Below, in pieces: positions 35,120 through 48,162 of a stretch of DNA of 64,000 nt. The stretch comes from Cristatella mucedo (lineage: Eukaryota > Bryozoa > Phylactolaemata > Cristatellidae). Numbering within the stretch: the first letter of the stretch is position 1; each line of letters starts with the position of its first letter. Position numbers and translations under genes: made by a program. The notes beneath the pieces were generated by a model, which worked only from the letters and a program-made list of their open reading frames with translations, ran no database searches and was not told where the DNA came from. Where the stretch lies: assembly GCA_009760855.2 (NCBI GenBank), contig WPIO01000060.1:1295501-1359500 (forward strand), in the 5' to 3' direction.

Positions 35120-37765
35120 GAAGTGATACACAGCATATTCGATCATAATATCAATCAAAAGCCAAACGCAGCAAGCTTAAGCAGAGACTGCAGGTTGCAC
35201 AGACGTAGGCAAGCTCCCTGCCTCTGCCGGCACAAAAACAAGAGGCAGCTGCAGAAAGAGCTGGTAGGACGGACTGATTTTCCTTAATTTTATGCCATTC
35301 CAAAAATGCCTGCCTTAAATCTGGTTCAAACACTTGCAACATTCAAAATCATACCAGCAGTGCATTTTCATTCGTCAATGTGCCAACATAGTTGTATGCC
35401 CAGTGACTACGCTTCCCGAAAAGAACTAGACCATATGCCTCTAAACCTTGGTTTCTTCCAAATTTGGTTGAGTTCAGAATCAAATTCCTACAGCTCTGTT
35501 GCCGTCATCCAAGTGACTCGGCTGGGAAGGTATTGCGCATGCCGCATGCCAGGTCCTACACCATTGGAGCCTCTAGTACGTGAAAACCGATGGAACGACA
35601 TCCAAACCATTGGCGTACTGTGGCCGAAAAGGCAAAGCTAATTCTGAAAAATTCTCCTAGTGCATTTAATTTGGTTTGCCGAGAAATTATATTCGGCGAA
35701 AATCTGCTCCACTCAGCATGCAGTGAGTGGTCGCTCACCCCGTCTGGTCGATCACTAGTGTCAAAGATACGATATAGTCATGATGTAAGAACATTTTCCG
35801 AAAGCAGCAATTAGGATTAATGAAGAAATGTGTGTTTATGATATATAAAATCACCAGGAAATGCCTTTAAATGGCTTAGGGTGCAGAAATACTCAAAAAA
35901 GCTCTGCTTTATGTTGAGAAAGAACGGCTGTGATAATGAAAAATTATCATTTGTTCACATACTTTCATAATGACAATCAGTAGTAATTCCCTCATCAAAA
36001 AAGGCCTGCAATTTTAACTAATTTTAATTGGCATCTGTAGAGCTCAACTCCTACTTGAGATCTCTGTTCCGCCAACGTCTACAGCAGCTAGGAACGGGTG
36101 GCCAAAAAAGGTCCCGAAGATCTCCACTTTTTATGCAACATCTTGGCATATAACGTAAAAGTTCGAATCTTATTCAAAGAACTGGAAGTCTTCAATTCTT
36201 TACTTACCTGCCATAGACTAAAAGTTTCCAGTTAGCGAGAGAGACTGCAAGATGACTAAATGCTGAGAAGCAACTCAAAATGCTGATACCCCTGTCTTTA
36301 TTAATACACTTTGTATAAACAACTTGTCCAGCATCAGACTGGCAGACCACGATCTCTATATTTTTTTAAGAATAGAAGCGTCGAGGGAAAATAAAATATT
36401 TACTGGTTTTGCTTTTGTCTGCACGATAAGATCGGACATTCGTTCTTAGCACCTTCAGCCGTGGCTTAAATGCTTGTCATTGACATGCTACTAGGACTAG
36501 CTCCGTGCACTCATGTATCATAATAAATTGTGACTTCCGTAGGCAAGTATCTGATTACCCCATTCGACCCTGGTGAACTTCAACGAAGGCTTTCCCTGTT
36601 GCTGCATTCGTCATCAGGTGCTGCTTGGCGTCTTTTCAAATTGGATTAGTATATTTTCCACCACCACAGTCATTAGAGAACTTGAGTTTCAGCTTAGGCA
36701 AGTCTAAGCATAATTTCACGGAGAGCTGCTACTTTGCCAAAGCTTTTACTTTAGATTAGTCTAACATCCTATTAATACATCGAGTTTCCTCAAACTTGTT
36801 TGTTACGATGCTCATGTGAGAGAAAACTGTACACAAGGTGCACAGTTATAGATACAGAATTAACTGTATATAGATATACCGTAAATTAGGTACAGATAGG
36901 TATAGATTCATACATCGATTCGTCTCTAGCTTCACGGTTACAATGCTCCTGCAAAAATTGCTCGTAAATAAAGTTGGTTCTTGCTCATTCGCTGCTTCTA
37001 CATCTTAAACTATTCGTAGTGTGCTTTGATTACCGTGTTAGAACAATTAGAGTTTTAGGTTTTGCCATAACCTTAGCTTTTTATGGGCACTGCCAAATAA
37101 AATTATCGCTAATTGAGCCATGATTCTTTTTGAAAACTAAATTTTGGCTATGCAATCGGCAGTTTAAAATTTCAAGCACAGAATTGTACGACTTATTTGG
37201 GCCTTTACATGCTGATAACACAGAGCCCCGTGTTTCCAGTGCAGCGCTCATACAAAGACACATGAAATCTGATTGCATAAGGTAACGTCCACATTGAAAC
37301 TCAATGCGTTCGATCGGACCGCTTCAGAGGGTCACATCGGCACAGCTGCAGACGTAACGTTTAGCCGGCCAGTTAAGCGACCAAAGCACAAATAGCTAAC
37401 CGTTACTCAAGTCTCCCTTTAGATACCTTCCAGTTTTAATCAGGCAATTGCCAATTTAGAGGTATCTTAGTTCTTCAATCGGTAATTATCTCTAATTCAG
37501 TTATACTTTACTGATAGCGCCTGCCGAGGCTTCTTAAATGAATTACTCTAATGGCTCTGGTAAATAAGGCAAAACTGGCTTTTCTATCAGATACCAACAT
37601 TCTGTCTTGGCAATTTTTCCTACGTGATTTTTATTCAGTATTTCAACACTTGATCATGTTGCATACTAATGGATTTTCCTTGTATTTCTACAAAAATGTG
37701 ACCTGAAACCGTGACATTTTTTTATTTGCTGAATACTTTAACTTAAGTATCGTAGTCGTGTCTAA
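35120..37765. other. Intronic sequence, no recognised feature
   Basis: First 2.6 kb (by coordinate) of the 15.3 kb intron between 50385 and 35117. Several minor ORFs (35306-35641, 35590-35814) carry no motif I recognise. No SINE or LINE signature is visible. Confidence 0.4.
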
Positions 37766-37769
37766 TTTT

Positions 37770-38040
37770 AAAGAAAATTGGCTAGGACAGCATTTAGTGG
37801 GTCCCTGTGATTCGTCCTTGATGTGATTATGCGTGCTGACACTGTGCATGCTGCCACTAACCACATTTGCGTGCTGACCCTGTGCATGTCACACCTAACC
37901 ATATTATTCATTTTGTTTGTTTTTCAAGCATGATTTTACTTACTATTCTATTGCGTATCACTTTGCAGCATATGTAAAGCACCTAGAGAGAGATTAAGTT
38001 CTCTGAGGGCGCTTTATCAAGTGCAATATTATTATTATAA
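37770..38040 (+). mobile_element. LINE family A 3' end, arm 1 of an inverted pair
   Basis: Starts in the last codons (RTAFSGSL equivalent) and covers the 3' UTR: ACCCTGTGCATGTCACACCT, TTTCAAGCATGATTTTACTT, then the hairpin AAGCACCTAGAGAGAGATTA and GAGGGCGCTTTATCAAGTGC, ending in ATTATTATAATTATTATTATTAC. Confidence 0.9.
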
Positions 38041-38134
38041 TTATTATTATTACTTGTACAAATATTTTAATAATTTAAATAACGCATTTGTATAACGCCC
38101 TAAGATAATTTAATCTCTTTGTAGCCATGAAAAC

Positions 38135-38740
38135 ATAATAATAATAATAATAATATTGCACTTGATAAAGCGCCCTCAGAGAACTTAATCTCTTTCTAGG
38201 TGCTTTACATTTGCTGCAAAGTGATACGCAATAGAATAGTAAGTAAAATCATGCTTGAAAAACAAACACAATGAATAACATGGTTAGGGGTTACATGCAC
38301 TGGGTCAGCATACAAATGTGGTTAGTGGCAGCACGAACAGTGTCAGCACGCATGCTGTAAAGGAAGATCGAATAAAACATGTAAAGCAAATCACCGAGAA
38401 AAACTAAATGCTGCGATAAATAGATGCGTTTTTAGCTTCTTTATCCATTTGGTCGAGTTAGGGATGTCATGACTTCAGTCGGAAAAGAGTTCAAGGATTT
38501 GGGAGCATGTAAGCTAAAGGCATAGACTTCAAAGGATTTTAAGGATGGAGCAGAACGATCTGATTTGTAAAAGTGGATAGTAAGATGTAAAACCTTGTGG
38601 GGGAGTAGATCAGATAGGTAGGCATTAGCCGAAGAATGAAGGTACCTAAAAATGAGTAGCTTGCTCGCTATACCCTGCTGGTCTGGGGGCCTTTGCAGAT
38701 TTACAAGAAGCGGTGTGATGTGTCAAATGTGTCAATAGCG
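38135..38740 (-). mobile_element. LINE family A 3' end, arm 2 of an inverted pair
   Basis: Begins with (AAT)n and CTTGATAAAGCGCCCTCAGA, then the same 3' UTR read in reverse (GTGATACGCAATAGAATAGT). It continues into the C-terminal coding region to about 38740. Its tail faces the tail of arm 1 across about 95 bp. GTATCACTTTGCAGC and its complement occur in the two arms. Confidence 0.88.
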
Positions 38741-39779
38741 ACGTCTTTACAAGCTATTTGAAACTTTTAAGCCCTACAACCTTCCTTCTACTAGCCAAGA
38801 TTCTCGTTTAATGAGAACCGATGTTGCACTGTCACTATCTCCTTAACCAATCCAAGTCAGTGCCATCATAATAATTTTTTGCAAAAATCTAGAAGATATT
38901 TTTGCAAAACATTTTGCGAAACACATATTGGATCTGAGAACTCCAGGCGTAAATAAGGACACTAAAGCTCGAAGCTCTCTTTATAAGTCTGTTCACTTGC
39001 AGACCTGTAAGCCTACCTTACCTCACCTCGAAGCTCCTCTCCCAGTCTACCAAGAATACTAATCCCCGAATGTTCACGTTGAATTCTATCTTTGGTTATG
39101 GCACAAATTATTGCTCTTATACTTTTGTAACATCATACGTGCGCCTATATCATATCATAATCATACATTTTTTATGGTATCGCTCAGAAAAGATGTCGTA
39201 TATCATCTGCTTATATGTAACCAGGTAGAGGGTAAGCAACTTACTACTCCAGCACTGCTTTTTCCAACGAACCTAATGCCAGTATTTAAAAAATAGCTAA
39301 AATCCTTACAAGATCATCAAAAGAATCTAGTAAGTGTGTATTATGTTAAAGAGACCAGCAATTCAAGTTGTGAGGACAGTTAACAGCCAAAATAATCTTC
39401 ATAGTATTGACTCGATAGGGTCCATCCGGTAGTTCTGGCAGATACTTCGACCGCTGGTTGGTGTCATTACACAACATGGTCTTTTCGATAGCCTGCTTTA
39501 CAATATAGGGTTCCATTGTTTGATTATCGATAGATTTAATGCCTTGAGTGTCTTTGTAATGATTTATCTACTTTCCCAGTAAGAGATTTCGCAGACAATG
39601 CTTAAATTGCCTGAGGTAATTTAGTGAGCTTTACAATTAGGCAATCCTCAAACAATTTGCTGTAAATATAGGTATTGAACACTGTTTATATAAGCTCATT
39701 CAGGACAATGGTAACGCAAAGCAAAGATTTCAGGTTATTTTTTATTTAATATCGACATTTTATATTATGCAAATGACAC

Positions 39780-40710
39780 AGCTTAATTGAAATTATCTTC
39801 ATCGCCCCTACTGATTAATTTCCCTCCCGACCTGTCATCATTATTAGAACGTTACAAAAAGACAATAGCTGACAAGCCTAATGAGTTTGTCCCTCTGACT
39901 AAGCCCAGAGTGCATTCTTGTCAAGACGATAAACAGCTTACCACATGCATTAAACTGGCTAGGTCTCGCTTTGCACAAGCTTTGAGAAAGCCTACACACG
40001 ATCAAGATATTGAGTCTATCGCTAGTCAAACAAAGATTCCTATATTCCTATAGATTGTACCAAATTGATCTTAGAAAAGGCCTCTGATTTTTTCTAACAA
40101 CGTAATCACAAATAAAAATAATTTACCAATTTATTTATTCAGAAGTGCTAAATGAATGCTGATTTTTACCATCTCCAAACTCCTTAATAGCTCCCAGGCT
40201 ATTTCCTTACCAAGTGATCCATGTGTTGATCAAGCTTATCGTATCACTTGCTTCTTTGTCAGAAAGACAGGCGAGATTAGAGAGCTGATCTCATAAATGG
40301 CAGCATATTTTCTGGATGACAGTGACAGAATAAATACCCCACAGGTCTCATTTACCTGAGCTCTAAGTAGATCTACAGTATCTAATTGCAAGTATTCCAC
40401 GACAGACCTCATCCCGAAATGGATTGTCCAGTCACGAATGACTGTTATTCCCCTTAAACCCATTCCAATATCCGTCTTCCATGATGCATAGATATGCTAC
40501 ATCTACTCATCTTCCTCAATTTCATATGTTTCCAATTTGCAAGCTGACCCTGTACATGCTATCCCTAACCATGCTATTCTAGTTATTGATCGAGCATGCT
40601 ACCACTAAATATCTGACCGTCTTTCTTTTTCAGCAATGTAAAGCCAATAGAAAGAGATTTAGTTCTACAAGTGTGCTGTATCAAGTATATTTTTTATTAT
40701 TATTATGGTC
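39780..40710 (+). mobile_element. LINE family A relic, connector plus 3' tail
   Basis: 39800-40060 encodes NFPPDLSSLLERYKKTIADK and PNEFVPLTKPRVHSCQDD, matching the connector of the copy at 29255 (PSDLSSLVDSYNTTRDNT). A separate 3' UTR with hairpin (40540-40690) and TTTTTTATTATTATTATGG end follows, so the middle is deleted or rearranged. Confidence 0.75.
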
Positions 40711-40714
40711 ATTA

Positions 40715-42170
40715 TTCCGTGAGGCAAGTCGGTGTGTACATTCAAGAATTCAACGACTGACCTCATCCGTAAATTTATCTCTCAGTAAAAAGAATACAAG
40801 TCTTCTAAGCCCTCTAACCTCGACTTTTCTTTTACAATGCATAGGTATGGTGTTGCTTTGCATAACTAAGATTGTAACTATGTCGTTAGCCACAGGAATG
40901 TCCTCGCCCTTTAAAAAAGGCATTAGTAAGGCCACAACTCAACATAGCAACATTAGACCAACAGAACACTTGACCAAAAGACCTACCAAACAAACTGCGC
41001 CCACAAAGTCTCAATTACACTGTACCTACCAAATACACTAGACATGGATTTCAGAAGACAAGCTGTACCCTCGTACTGAAACTTCCAACCTAGCAATTAA
41101 CTTTCAGTCTCGTTTCAGAGCTAGTCATTCCAAATAGATATCACAGCATTGAGTGCCCATTGACCTCATCGGGAAAGCAACTTAGGTAAAGTAACTCCCA
41201 TTGTTGCGCTTGGTTTTTGACATCATTTTGTACTATGTTTTCTGAGTTCTCCTCGAGCGCCTTTAATTTCGACTAGGCTGCCATAGCACTGCACTGCAAC
41301 AGTTCAAGTCCTTCTCAGTTGACGTATTACCGTGAGCGGACACAGGTCATCCGAGGAACAACTGACGTACATGAAACCTCAAATTTCTGTGCTTGGTCCA
41401 CATCTTTTCGCAACCTATTCTGCACTACTAGCCAATGAGATCATCAAGTATAAACTAGACTTTCGCTGTCATGCAGACAAATTTAATTTGTAACTTTTGT
41501 AATTTAGTTTGATTCCTCTCAGCCCTCCAGCTCGTCAGCTGAGTGCATGGCTGACATTCACACATTGGTGGCAGCAACTTTTCTCCAATTGAATGATGAT
41601 AAAATTAAAGTGCTGCTTACGGGAAAATTATGTAAGACTCAGTCATTGAAACCTATGAAGCGCAAATAGACAGTGTCATCAGCATCAGGTATTTGTTATC
41701 GCATCTGGAGGACATTTTGGCGTCCTTTTCTAAAGTGACCTTTCGCTAGACAATTGCATTAGCTTTAATTTTAAGTTTGCCTACTTTCAGATACTTACCA
41801 TTGCGAAAAAACTGGATTTATTAGACAAGGATACTAGGATACTGCATTCAGATTGGTACTTGCATTTATGATCCAACTTGACGATTTTTAAACTGAGGTT
41901 AAAATACACCCGTTTATTGCAGTATCTAGTGGGTCCTAGTGATTCTTCCTTGTGTACTTATTAGCACTTTTATTGTTCATGCTACCACTAACCGTATTCA
42001 CATGTTGACATTTTGCATGTAATTTCTGACTGCTTCACACTTGTTGACATTGCCTGCATTACTACAATCCATTTTATCATGCTTACTCCATAGCATATGT
42101 AAAGTGCCAAGATGTTATCTGAGTTAAGTTTCTCTGAGTATATTTGTTCTTAAGGTCTTCTTATAATAAT
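40715..42170 (+). mobile_element. LINE family A relic, RT region to 3' end
   Basis: Decayed RT text: FLCYHCIGMVLLCITKIV-like lead-in (40840), KLTFSLVSELVIPNR-like near 41100, then TTTTGTACTATGTTTTCTGAG (motif A region, 41220) and a DRxLRxIxLDCAAI block. The 3' UTR near 41930-42140 ends in a weak hairpin (AAAGTGCCAAGATGTTATCT). Confidence 0.6.
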
Positions 42171-42174
42171 TGTC

Positions 42175-44630
42175 TGATAACGATATTATAATTATATAGA
42201 TTAATAATACCTATTGTACTTTAGTTTTTCCTAACTTAAATAGATCTACCTATCTTACCCTACTTGTTGCATACGTTGGCGAAAGTCTTATTTGGATGGC
42301 CGCCACATTGCCTACATTTGATTACACCTATGCCATCTAAGTATTGATTGTCCTGCCGGGTGCTATATTGTAAATGGCCATTTAAATCTCCCATTTCCAT
42401 GGTTAAATTTGCATTTGTCGCTGAGCCTCATTCACACACGACCTTTCACTGAATTTCCAGGTCTACTTGCATAACAACATTGCTTCAAATTCAAATCCAG
42501 CCACTATCATAGCACAATATCCGCAAACGTATTGGGTTAAATCCAAATGTTGATAGCTCAGCTAGTGAGCTAGTTTATCCAAGAATGTTGATGTCTTTCA
42601 GGCCGCGCCCTTAGACACAGTAAACAACAATGTTAAGAAGATTTGCATCTTCTATGCAAAAATGCTAAGAAGCTTCGCATCTTCATTACGAAAGCCACAA
42701 CTACCAAATTAAAGAAAATTCTTACCACCTGCACTATTTTGAGTCTGCATTTTTTAGAAGGTCGTTAGAAACCAAGGGAAATACCGACTCTATAAGTTGA
42801 TTGTAACTAAAACCTCGTTGCTTTCTTTTTTAAATTTTTTTACACGCCTTCACCTGTTCTGCCAAAAAGTTTTGAGAGGCTTTAATGGGAACGGCAGTAT
42901 GGAGACACAGGCAAACGATTGAGCTTTGACCTTTGTCGAGTGCTGTATTTTAAATATTTAACCTAACAAAAGCATTGTTAAAGGGTGCAGTAACCGTAGC
43001 TCAAGGATGCATTTGCAACCTTAGTTATATATAGCATCAGCAATGCAATGCATCGCAGGTGATTTGTAGATACAGAATCTAGAGGGCTAACAGCTTACTT
43101 GGACTGGAATATGTTTTTTTGATTAAGATCTCTAGCGCAGGCTTCAATGTGAGAATCGTGATGATGGAAGATATTTTCAAAGATAAGTCTAATTATTAGG
43201 TTCCGGATGGACACGAGTGCATTTACGATGTAACTTAAGCGACAGACTCTCTTAGAGTACCAATATTGTGTACAAAACGCGAGAGACGCGGTCTGCTATA
43301 CCACCAAACTTACCGCTAGGTAAGAAGCTGGCCTAATAATGAGTAAGGAGATAGTTGACAGCCACTATCAATATTTTCGGATTGCAGACGTGTCCGCCAA
43401 CAAAGTATTTATAAACTGGACTTACATTTCACCTGGACAGATTATTGCGATCCACGGAACAATGTATTTTTTGAAGGAGTCGAATCTTCAAGAGCACAGG
43501 CTAGAATTGCGTCGTATCTCATTTAACTAATGAGCAACTTTTGGAGGGAGTATTGAGCATCACAGATAAAGATGATATTGTTTGAAAAAAACATAATTTA
43601 TTTCTAGAATCTTTAGTTTCTCGTGATTCGCAAACTATTCATGATTTGGAAAATGGCAAGACAATCCATAGCGAAATTTGTTTTTTAATAACTCCAGCAA
43701 ACAGTCCCAAGAGAATATTGGTTGACTAAGTGACTTTTGATAGAAGTGAGGGGGATCATTTATGTGAGCCGCGTGAGCTTATGGACCAGTCGTTCAACCG
43801 AATTTGGCACTTTAGGCAGCATTTGTATTTAACACGAATGATATAGTAATCTACATGATCAAAGTACGATTTATACGAAGTTGAAGTAAGAGCTTGGAAC
43901 GTAAGGGCGATATAATACAGTCACCACAAGCAGCTCTCCTGTAAGATGAATCTAAATACAGGATGTCAGACTCAGCCGAGCTACATGACTTGGTGAAATT
44001 GAATAGAATGCACCATTTCTATAGGATCTATGGTTCTATTAAGTTAACTCTTCATTAGCAGCAACATGTGAGGAAGTTTTGAAATAGGATGCCAATGGAG
44101 TAAGTAAGATAGGTCTAAAACCAGGTCATAAGATCATGAAGTCGATGCACTGCTCGATTGAAATCAGGCAAAGTTTGAGCCGAGTTTGCACAATGAGGCA
44201 TTTGTGACTTGGGAAATAAATGCCTAGCTGCAGAATTTTATATATTCTGCATTCTTATTGCATGAAGGCATAAAGACTAGCAAACAGAGAGATAACCCAT
44301 CTACTCAAAATTTCACATTTGCATGTGCTAACTGCAGTGTCTAAACTTATCTCGACAACCCAAATTTTTATATACGGTTTCAAATATAAATTAAGTTTGT
44401 TAAAGCAGTCAAGATCGGGTCCGAGTAACGAAAAAAAATAACAACTGTATAGCCCTATTAGCAGGATTAAACCAACTCAATGCTCATCCTTCATTGTTTG
44501 CAGTCCCCTGGGAGGAGTGTTCTAGATCTATCATTTTCAGTTTATCCGACAAAAACTGCCAATGATGGCAGCAGCCGTTCGCCCCGAGGTACCAAGTCTT
44601 GTTTATCTCAGATTTATCTTATTTCGTTTA
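42175..44630. other. Intronic sequence, no recognised feature
   Basis: No LINE, SINE or splice-compatible coding segment recognised. A 63-codon plus-strand frame at 43339-43530 (MSKEIVDSHYQYFRIADVSA...) has no motif and no visible partner, so I do not call it a gene. Confidence 0.35.
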
Positions 44631-44639
44631 AATTCTATT

Positions 44640-45108
44640 CGCTGAAATAAAATAAATTTTTCTTAAATATGGGGGATTGGAAAAATTAATTTTGATAATT
44701 TACATGATGCATTCAGCACTGAACTGTTTGTTCACTGACATACTCATTTTCTCTTGCCTATGAAGTATATTGCCCTATTAACATTAAGGGTCAAACAATC
44801 GCTCATATTTTCTCCTACAGCTGCTAACTATCATCACCTATAATTACACAATTATGCATATCTGACTAAATGCAGATTGCAGTCAGTCTACAGTCTGTGG
44901 CCTCCTCTGCGCCCAAAGTCACCTGTGAATCGGCAAAGCTCAAGACCAATTCACGTTGCTGCTGCTGTCCATACAAGGGTAACTTCTTCGCCCTTGCAGC
45001 TTAAAATCTTAATTCCGACCTGTTATCTATAGAAGAATAATACAATACGACACTGACAGACATTGCTTACCTATACCTCATACACACCTCCAGTCCTTTG
45101 GAGACCAT
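44640..45108 (+). mobile_element. LINE family A relic, interrupted by family B
   Basis: GGGGGATTGGAAAAATTAAT corresponds to the MGDFKVHFDN region; HINIKGQTIAHIFSYS and SLQSVASSAPKVTCES follow, matching the endonuclease C-terminus. It ends in the C-terminal codons (SSPLETMQ) where family B begins. Confidence 0.75.
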
Positions 45109-45541
45109 GCAACTACTACATCAGTTTCAGCCTGTTCGCGCCCTCAGGTCCTGTGTGAACAATAAATTAGCTGTCCCATTCCTCCGCTTAAAGACAGTTG
45201 GCGACAGAAGCCTTAGCTCTGCAGGTCCTAGACTGTGGAACTTGCTTCCACAATTCTTACGCAATGACAACTACTCTCCAACTGCCGACTATGGCACATC
45301 TTTTTCAGCGGTCCTGAACTGCTACTTTTATGCTACTCCTTACCTCAACTGCTCTCCTGACTCTGCTATGCTTCCCACTTTCTTCTTGTTGCGTGAGACG
45401 AAGTCTGTTGGCAACCGAATGCGTACCGAAAGCCGCTTAGGCTGTGAGTGCGCTATACCAAACTCTCCTGCGTAACACCCACATGGTCTTTATGACTTTG
45501 TGGAGTTACTGACGGAGATACGTTACATTTAATTCTTAGGC
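45109..45541 (+). mobile_element. LINE family B 3' fragment nested in family A
   Basis: An open frame of 125 codons covers LLHQFQPVRALRSCVNNKLA, VPFLRLKTVGDRSLSSAGPR, LWNLLPQFLRNDNYSPTADY and the tail GNRMRTESRLGCECAIPNSP. This is the cleanest C-terminal part of family B and fixes its reading frame. It ends TGACGGAGATACGTTACATT. Family A text resumes at once. Confidence 0.85.
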
Positions 45542-45715
45542 TGCCAAAGCCTGGAATTCACTCCTGACTTTCATCACGACGTTCCCTGACTTGCCGCTTA
45601 AAAAAAACTAAATGTATCTATTTATCACTGCATTTAGTGAGTCTCCGTGATTTGGTCTGTTGTTTGCTTATGCGTGCTAGCACTTTTGCATTCTGTGACT
45701 AACCAAACTTGCATA
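45542..45715 (+). mobile_element. LINE family A continuation after the B insert
   Basis: GCCAAAGCCTGGAATTCACT, TTCATCACGACGTTCCCTGA and TATCACTGCATTTAGTGAGT match the last codons and start of the 3' UTR of family A. It is then cut by the oppositely oriented A tail at 45717. Confidence 0.75.
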
Positions 45716-45716
45716 A

Positions 45717-46115
45717 TAATAAGAATAATAATATTGCACTTGATAAAGTGCCCTCAGAGAACTTAATCTCTTTCTAGGCGCTTTGCATTTGCTGCAAAGT
45801 GATACGCAATAGAATAGTAAGTAAAATCATGCTTGAAAAACAAACAAAATGAATAACATGGTTAGGGGTTACATGCACTGGGTCAGAATGCAAATGTGGT
45901 TAGTGGCAGCATGAACAGTGTCAGCACCCATAAGCACATCGAGGACGAATCACAAGGACCCACTAAACGCTGTCCTAAATAGGTATGTTTTTAAGTTTCT
46001 TTTAAATGTGGTCAGGTCAGGCGATGTTCTGATGCAGGTCGGGAGGGAGTTCCAGGCTGTGGGAGCATACGAGCTAAATGCACGGTCTCCAAAGGATTTA
46101 AGATTTGTACGAGGT
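45717..46115 (-). mobile_element. LINE family A 3' end (outward-facing pair, left)
   Basis: Begins ATAATAAGAATAATAATATT, the poly-(TTA) end on the minus strand, then the full hairpin and 3' UTR. The minus-strand frame 45950-46153 encodes RTNLKSFGDRAFSSYAPTAW and TFKRNLKTYLFRTAFSGSL, the well-preserved C-terminus of family A. Confidence 0.88.
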
Positions 46116-46117
46116 AT

Positions 46118-46300
46118 TTCTAGACTGTGTGATGACCCTGTGCACGTCACCATTATCCATATTATTCCGGTTGTTTATTGAGCATGTTATCAACCATTCA
46201 GTCGTGTTTCCTGTGCAGCAAATTTAGAGTGCCTAGAAAGAGATTGAGTTCTCTGAAGGTGCTTTTCAAGTGTATTATTACTTTTATTATTAAATGCTTG
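46118..46300 (+). mobile_element. LINE family A 3' end (outward-facing pair, right)
   Basis: GATGACCCTGTGCACGTCAC, TTATTGAGCATGTTATCAAC and AGTGCCTAGAAAGAGATTGA match the A 3' UTR and hairpin, ending TATTATTACTTTTATTATTAAA. The coding part is absent. Confidence 0.8.
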
Positions 46301-46301
46301 A

Positions 46302-47260
46302 TGAGTTAGCATCTCCAAACAAGGACACTGTCCGTTATCGCCCAGACGGTTTATGACTTACTGTAGACATTAAACAAGCTATGTCAGCTAAAGGCAATCT
46401 TGAAACAATCACAGAAGATTAGGACTGGCTACACATCAACAGTTATACGAGGACTACTTTTGATTCTAAAAATCAAAGCTGGCAGAGGCAAGGTCCAGAT
46501 TTTATAAAAAGAAAATGTTAAACTATAGATGACTCATTCTAAAACTCTGACGTCGTCTGTCCTCCAAATCCCAGATCAGCTCTCAGGCTTGCTTCTTACC
46601 AAGTGATCTTTGTGAAGATCAAGTAAATTGCTTGTCTAGCTTCTTAGTTAACAAGATATACGAGACCAAAGAGTCCATTCACAGGAGGGTAGCATCCCTT
46701 CGGAAATTGTGTCACTCTCTTCCACAGCAGCACACCAATGCCTACATTAAAGGAGGCCACGAGTGACCTCATCCTGAAATTCATATCCTAACAAAAGAAG
46801 ACAACTATAATTATAGAACATTTAATGCTGTCCTTTTACGATGCACGGATCTGCTACTGCAAGCTATAACTAGCGTAAGATTTGTCACTGGCCTTGGGTT
46901 TTTTCGTGGCACCTTTCAAAAAGGCAGTAGTCCGGTCGCAACTCAAGAAAGCAACACTAGACGAAGGAAAACTTGAGAAACTTTTGCACAGTTTCCCTTC
47001 TACTGTTTCTATGAAAAACACTGGAACGATCGAGGCAGACCACTTGAACCCATATATTGAAACTTCAAACCTCGCTAGTAAATTCCACTCTTGTTTCAGA
47101 GCTGGTCCCACTGAGTCAGCATTGCTTCAGGTGTATAAGGACCTTTTTGTAAATGCTGAATCGGGTAGTCTCTCTGCTTGCTTTCTCAATCCACCTGCAG
47201 CTTTTGATACTGTCGATTATCAGGTTTCTTCTCGGCTGTGCACCACATAGATCACTAATC
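46302..47260 (+). mobile_element. LINE family A relic, connector and RT
   Basis: Starts at LDELASPNKDTVRYRPDGL, through the connector, then 46882-47250 encodes LGFFVAPFKKAVVRSQLKKA, LASKFHSCFRAGPTESALLQ and LLACFLNPPAAFDTVDYQV (motif A). The region after motif A is missing. Confidence 0.8.
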
Positions 47261-47469
47261 TCTCCAATAATGCGACTTATGATGGTCGGGCCCTTCAGGA
47301 ACTTTTAATAACGGGAGCAGTCATACTTTTGCCTTTTAAAAGTTTTCTTTCCATGTTTGACGAGTTGCAAAAGCAGATCATCCGTGCAAGGCACATGCCT
47401 ATACTCTCAGTAGGCAACATTATAAATTCACCGAGGTACCTAGTGCACGGGTTTAAGTATATTTTATTT

Positions 47470-47800
47470 ACAATAATTATAATAACAACAAAACTGATAA
47501 AGCACCCTCAGAGAACTCAAAATCTTTCTAGGAGCTTTACATTCACTGAAAGCAGGAAATAAAGTTTAGTGGCAAAATACGGTTAGTGGCAGCATGCAGT
47601 GTTAGCCAGCATAATCGCATTAGGCCGAGTCACAGAGATCCACTAAAGGCTGTGGTCAAAATTGCATTTATAGTTTCTTTTTTGAATGCGGACAAGTTAA
47701 GAGATGTCAGGACGCAAGTCGGGAGTGAGTTCCAGGCTTTGGAAGCACAAAAACTAACGGCACACTTTCCAAAGACTTTGATATCATAGTTACTCCAGAA
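47470..47800 (-). mobile_element. LINE family A 3' end
   Basis: AAAGCACCCTCAGAGAACTC at 47498 begins the hairpin on the minus strand; AGGCTGTGGTCAAAATTGCA and GGGAGTGAGTTCCAGGCTTT correspond to the C-terminal coding part. Truncated near 47800. Confidence 0.75.
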
Positions 47801-48162
47801 AGCTTATCACAACTGTGTATGGTGACCATAGTATCGAGCTTAGGCACGAGAAACATGGCTTCGCCACAGCTCTCAAGCTTAGCAACAGCGTAACTGGCAG
47901 TACCATACCGAGTACTCAACGACGGAGCGCCTAGTCGGTACAAGCTTTAAAGCTGGATAGCTGCGATTCATCAAGTTGGTTTCCAGAAGAATAGGCATTG
48001 AGGTAGCATTTGTTGCAGGAACTTGAACAAGGGATAACCAATTTCGTCGTTAGTGAAGCAATTACGGCCCTACTTTTAATTGCCTCTGGGTTAAACCTAG
48101 CACAATTTTTATGCCAATGCCCTCGGTTGATACAACCACGTTAAAGACCTTGGTCAGTTATA

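Noticed and set aside
43339-43530. 63-codon frame MSKEIVDSHYQYF
   Set aside because: Short, no motif, no splice partner; expected by chance in 64 kb.
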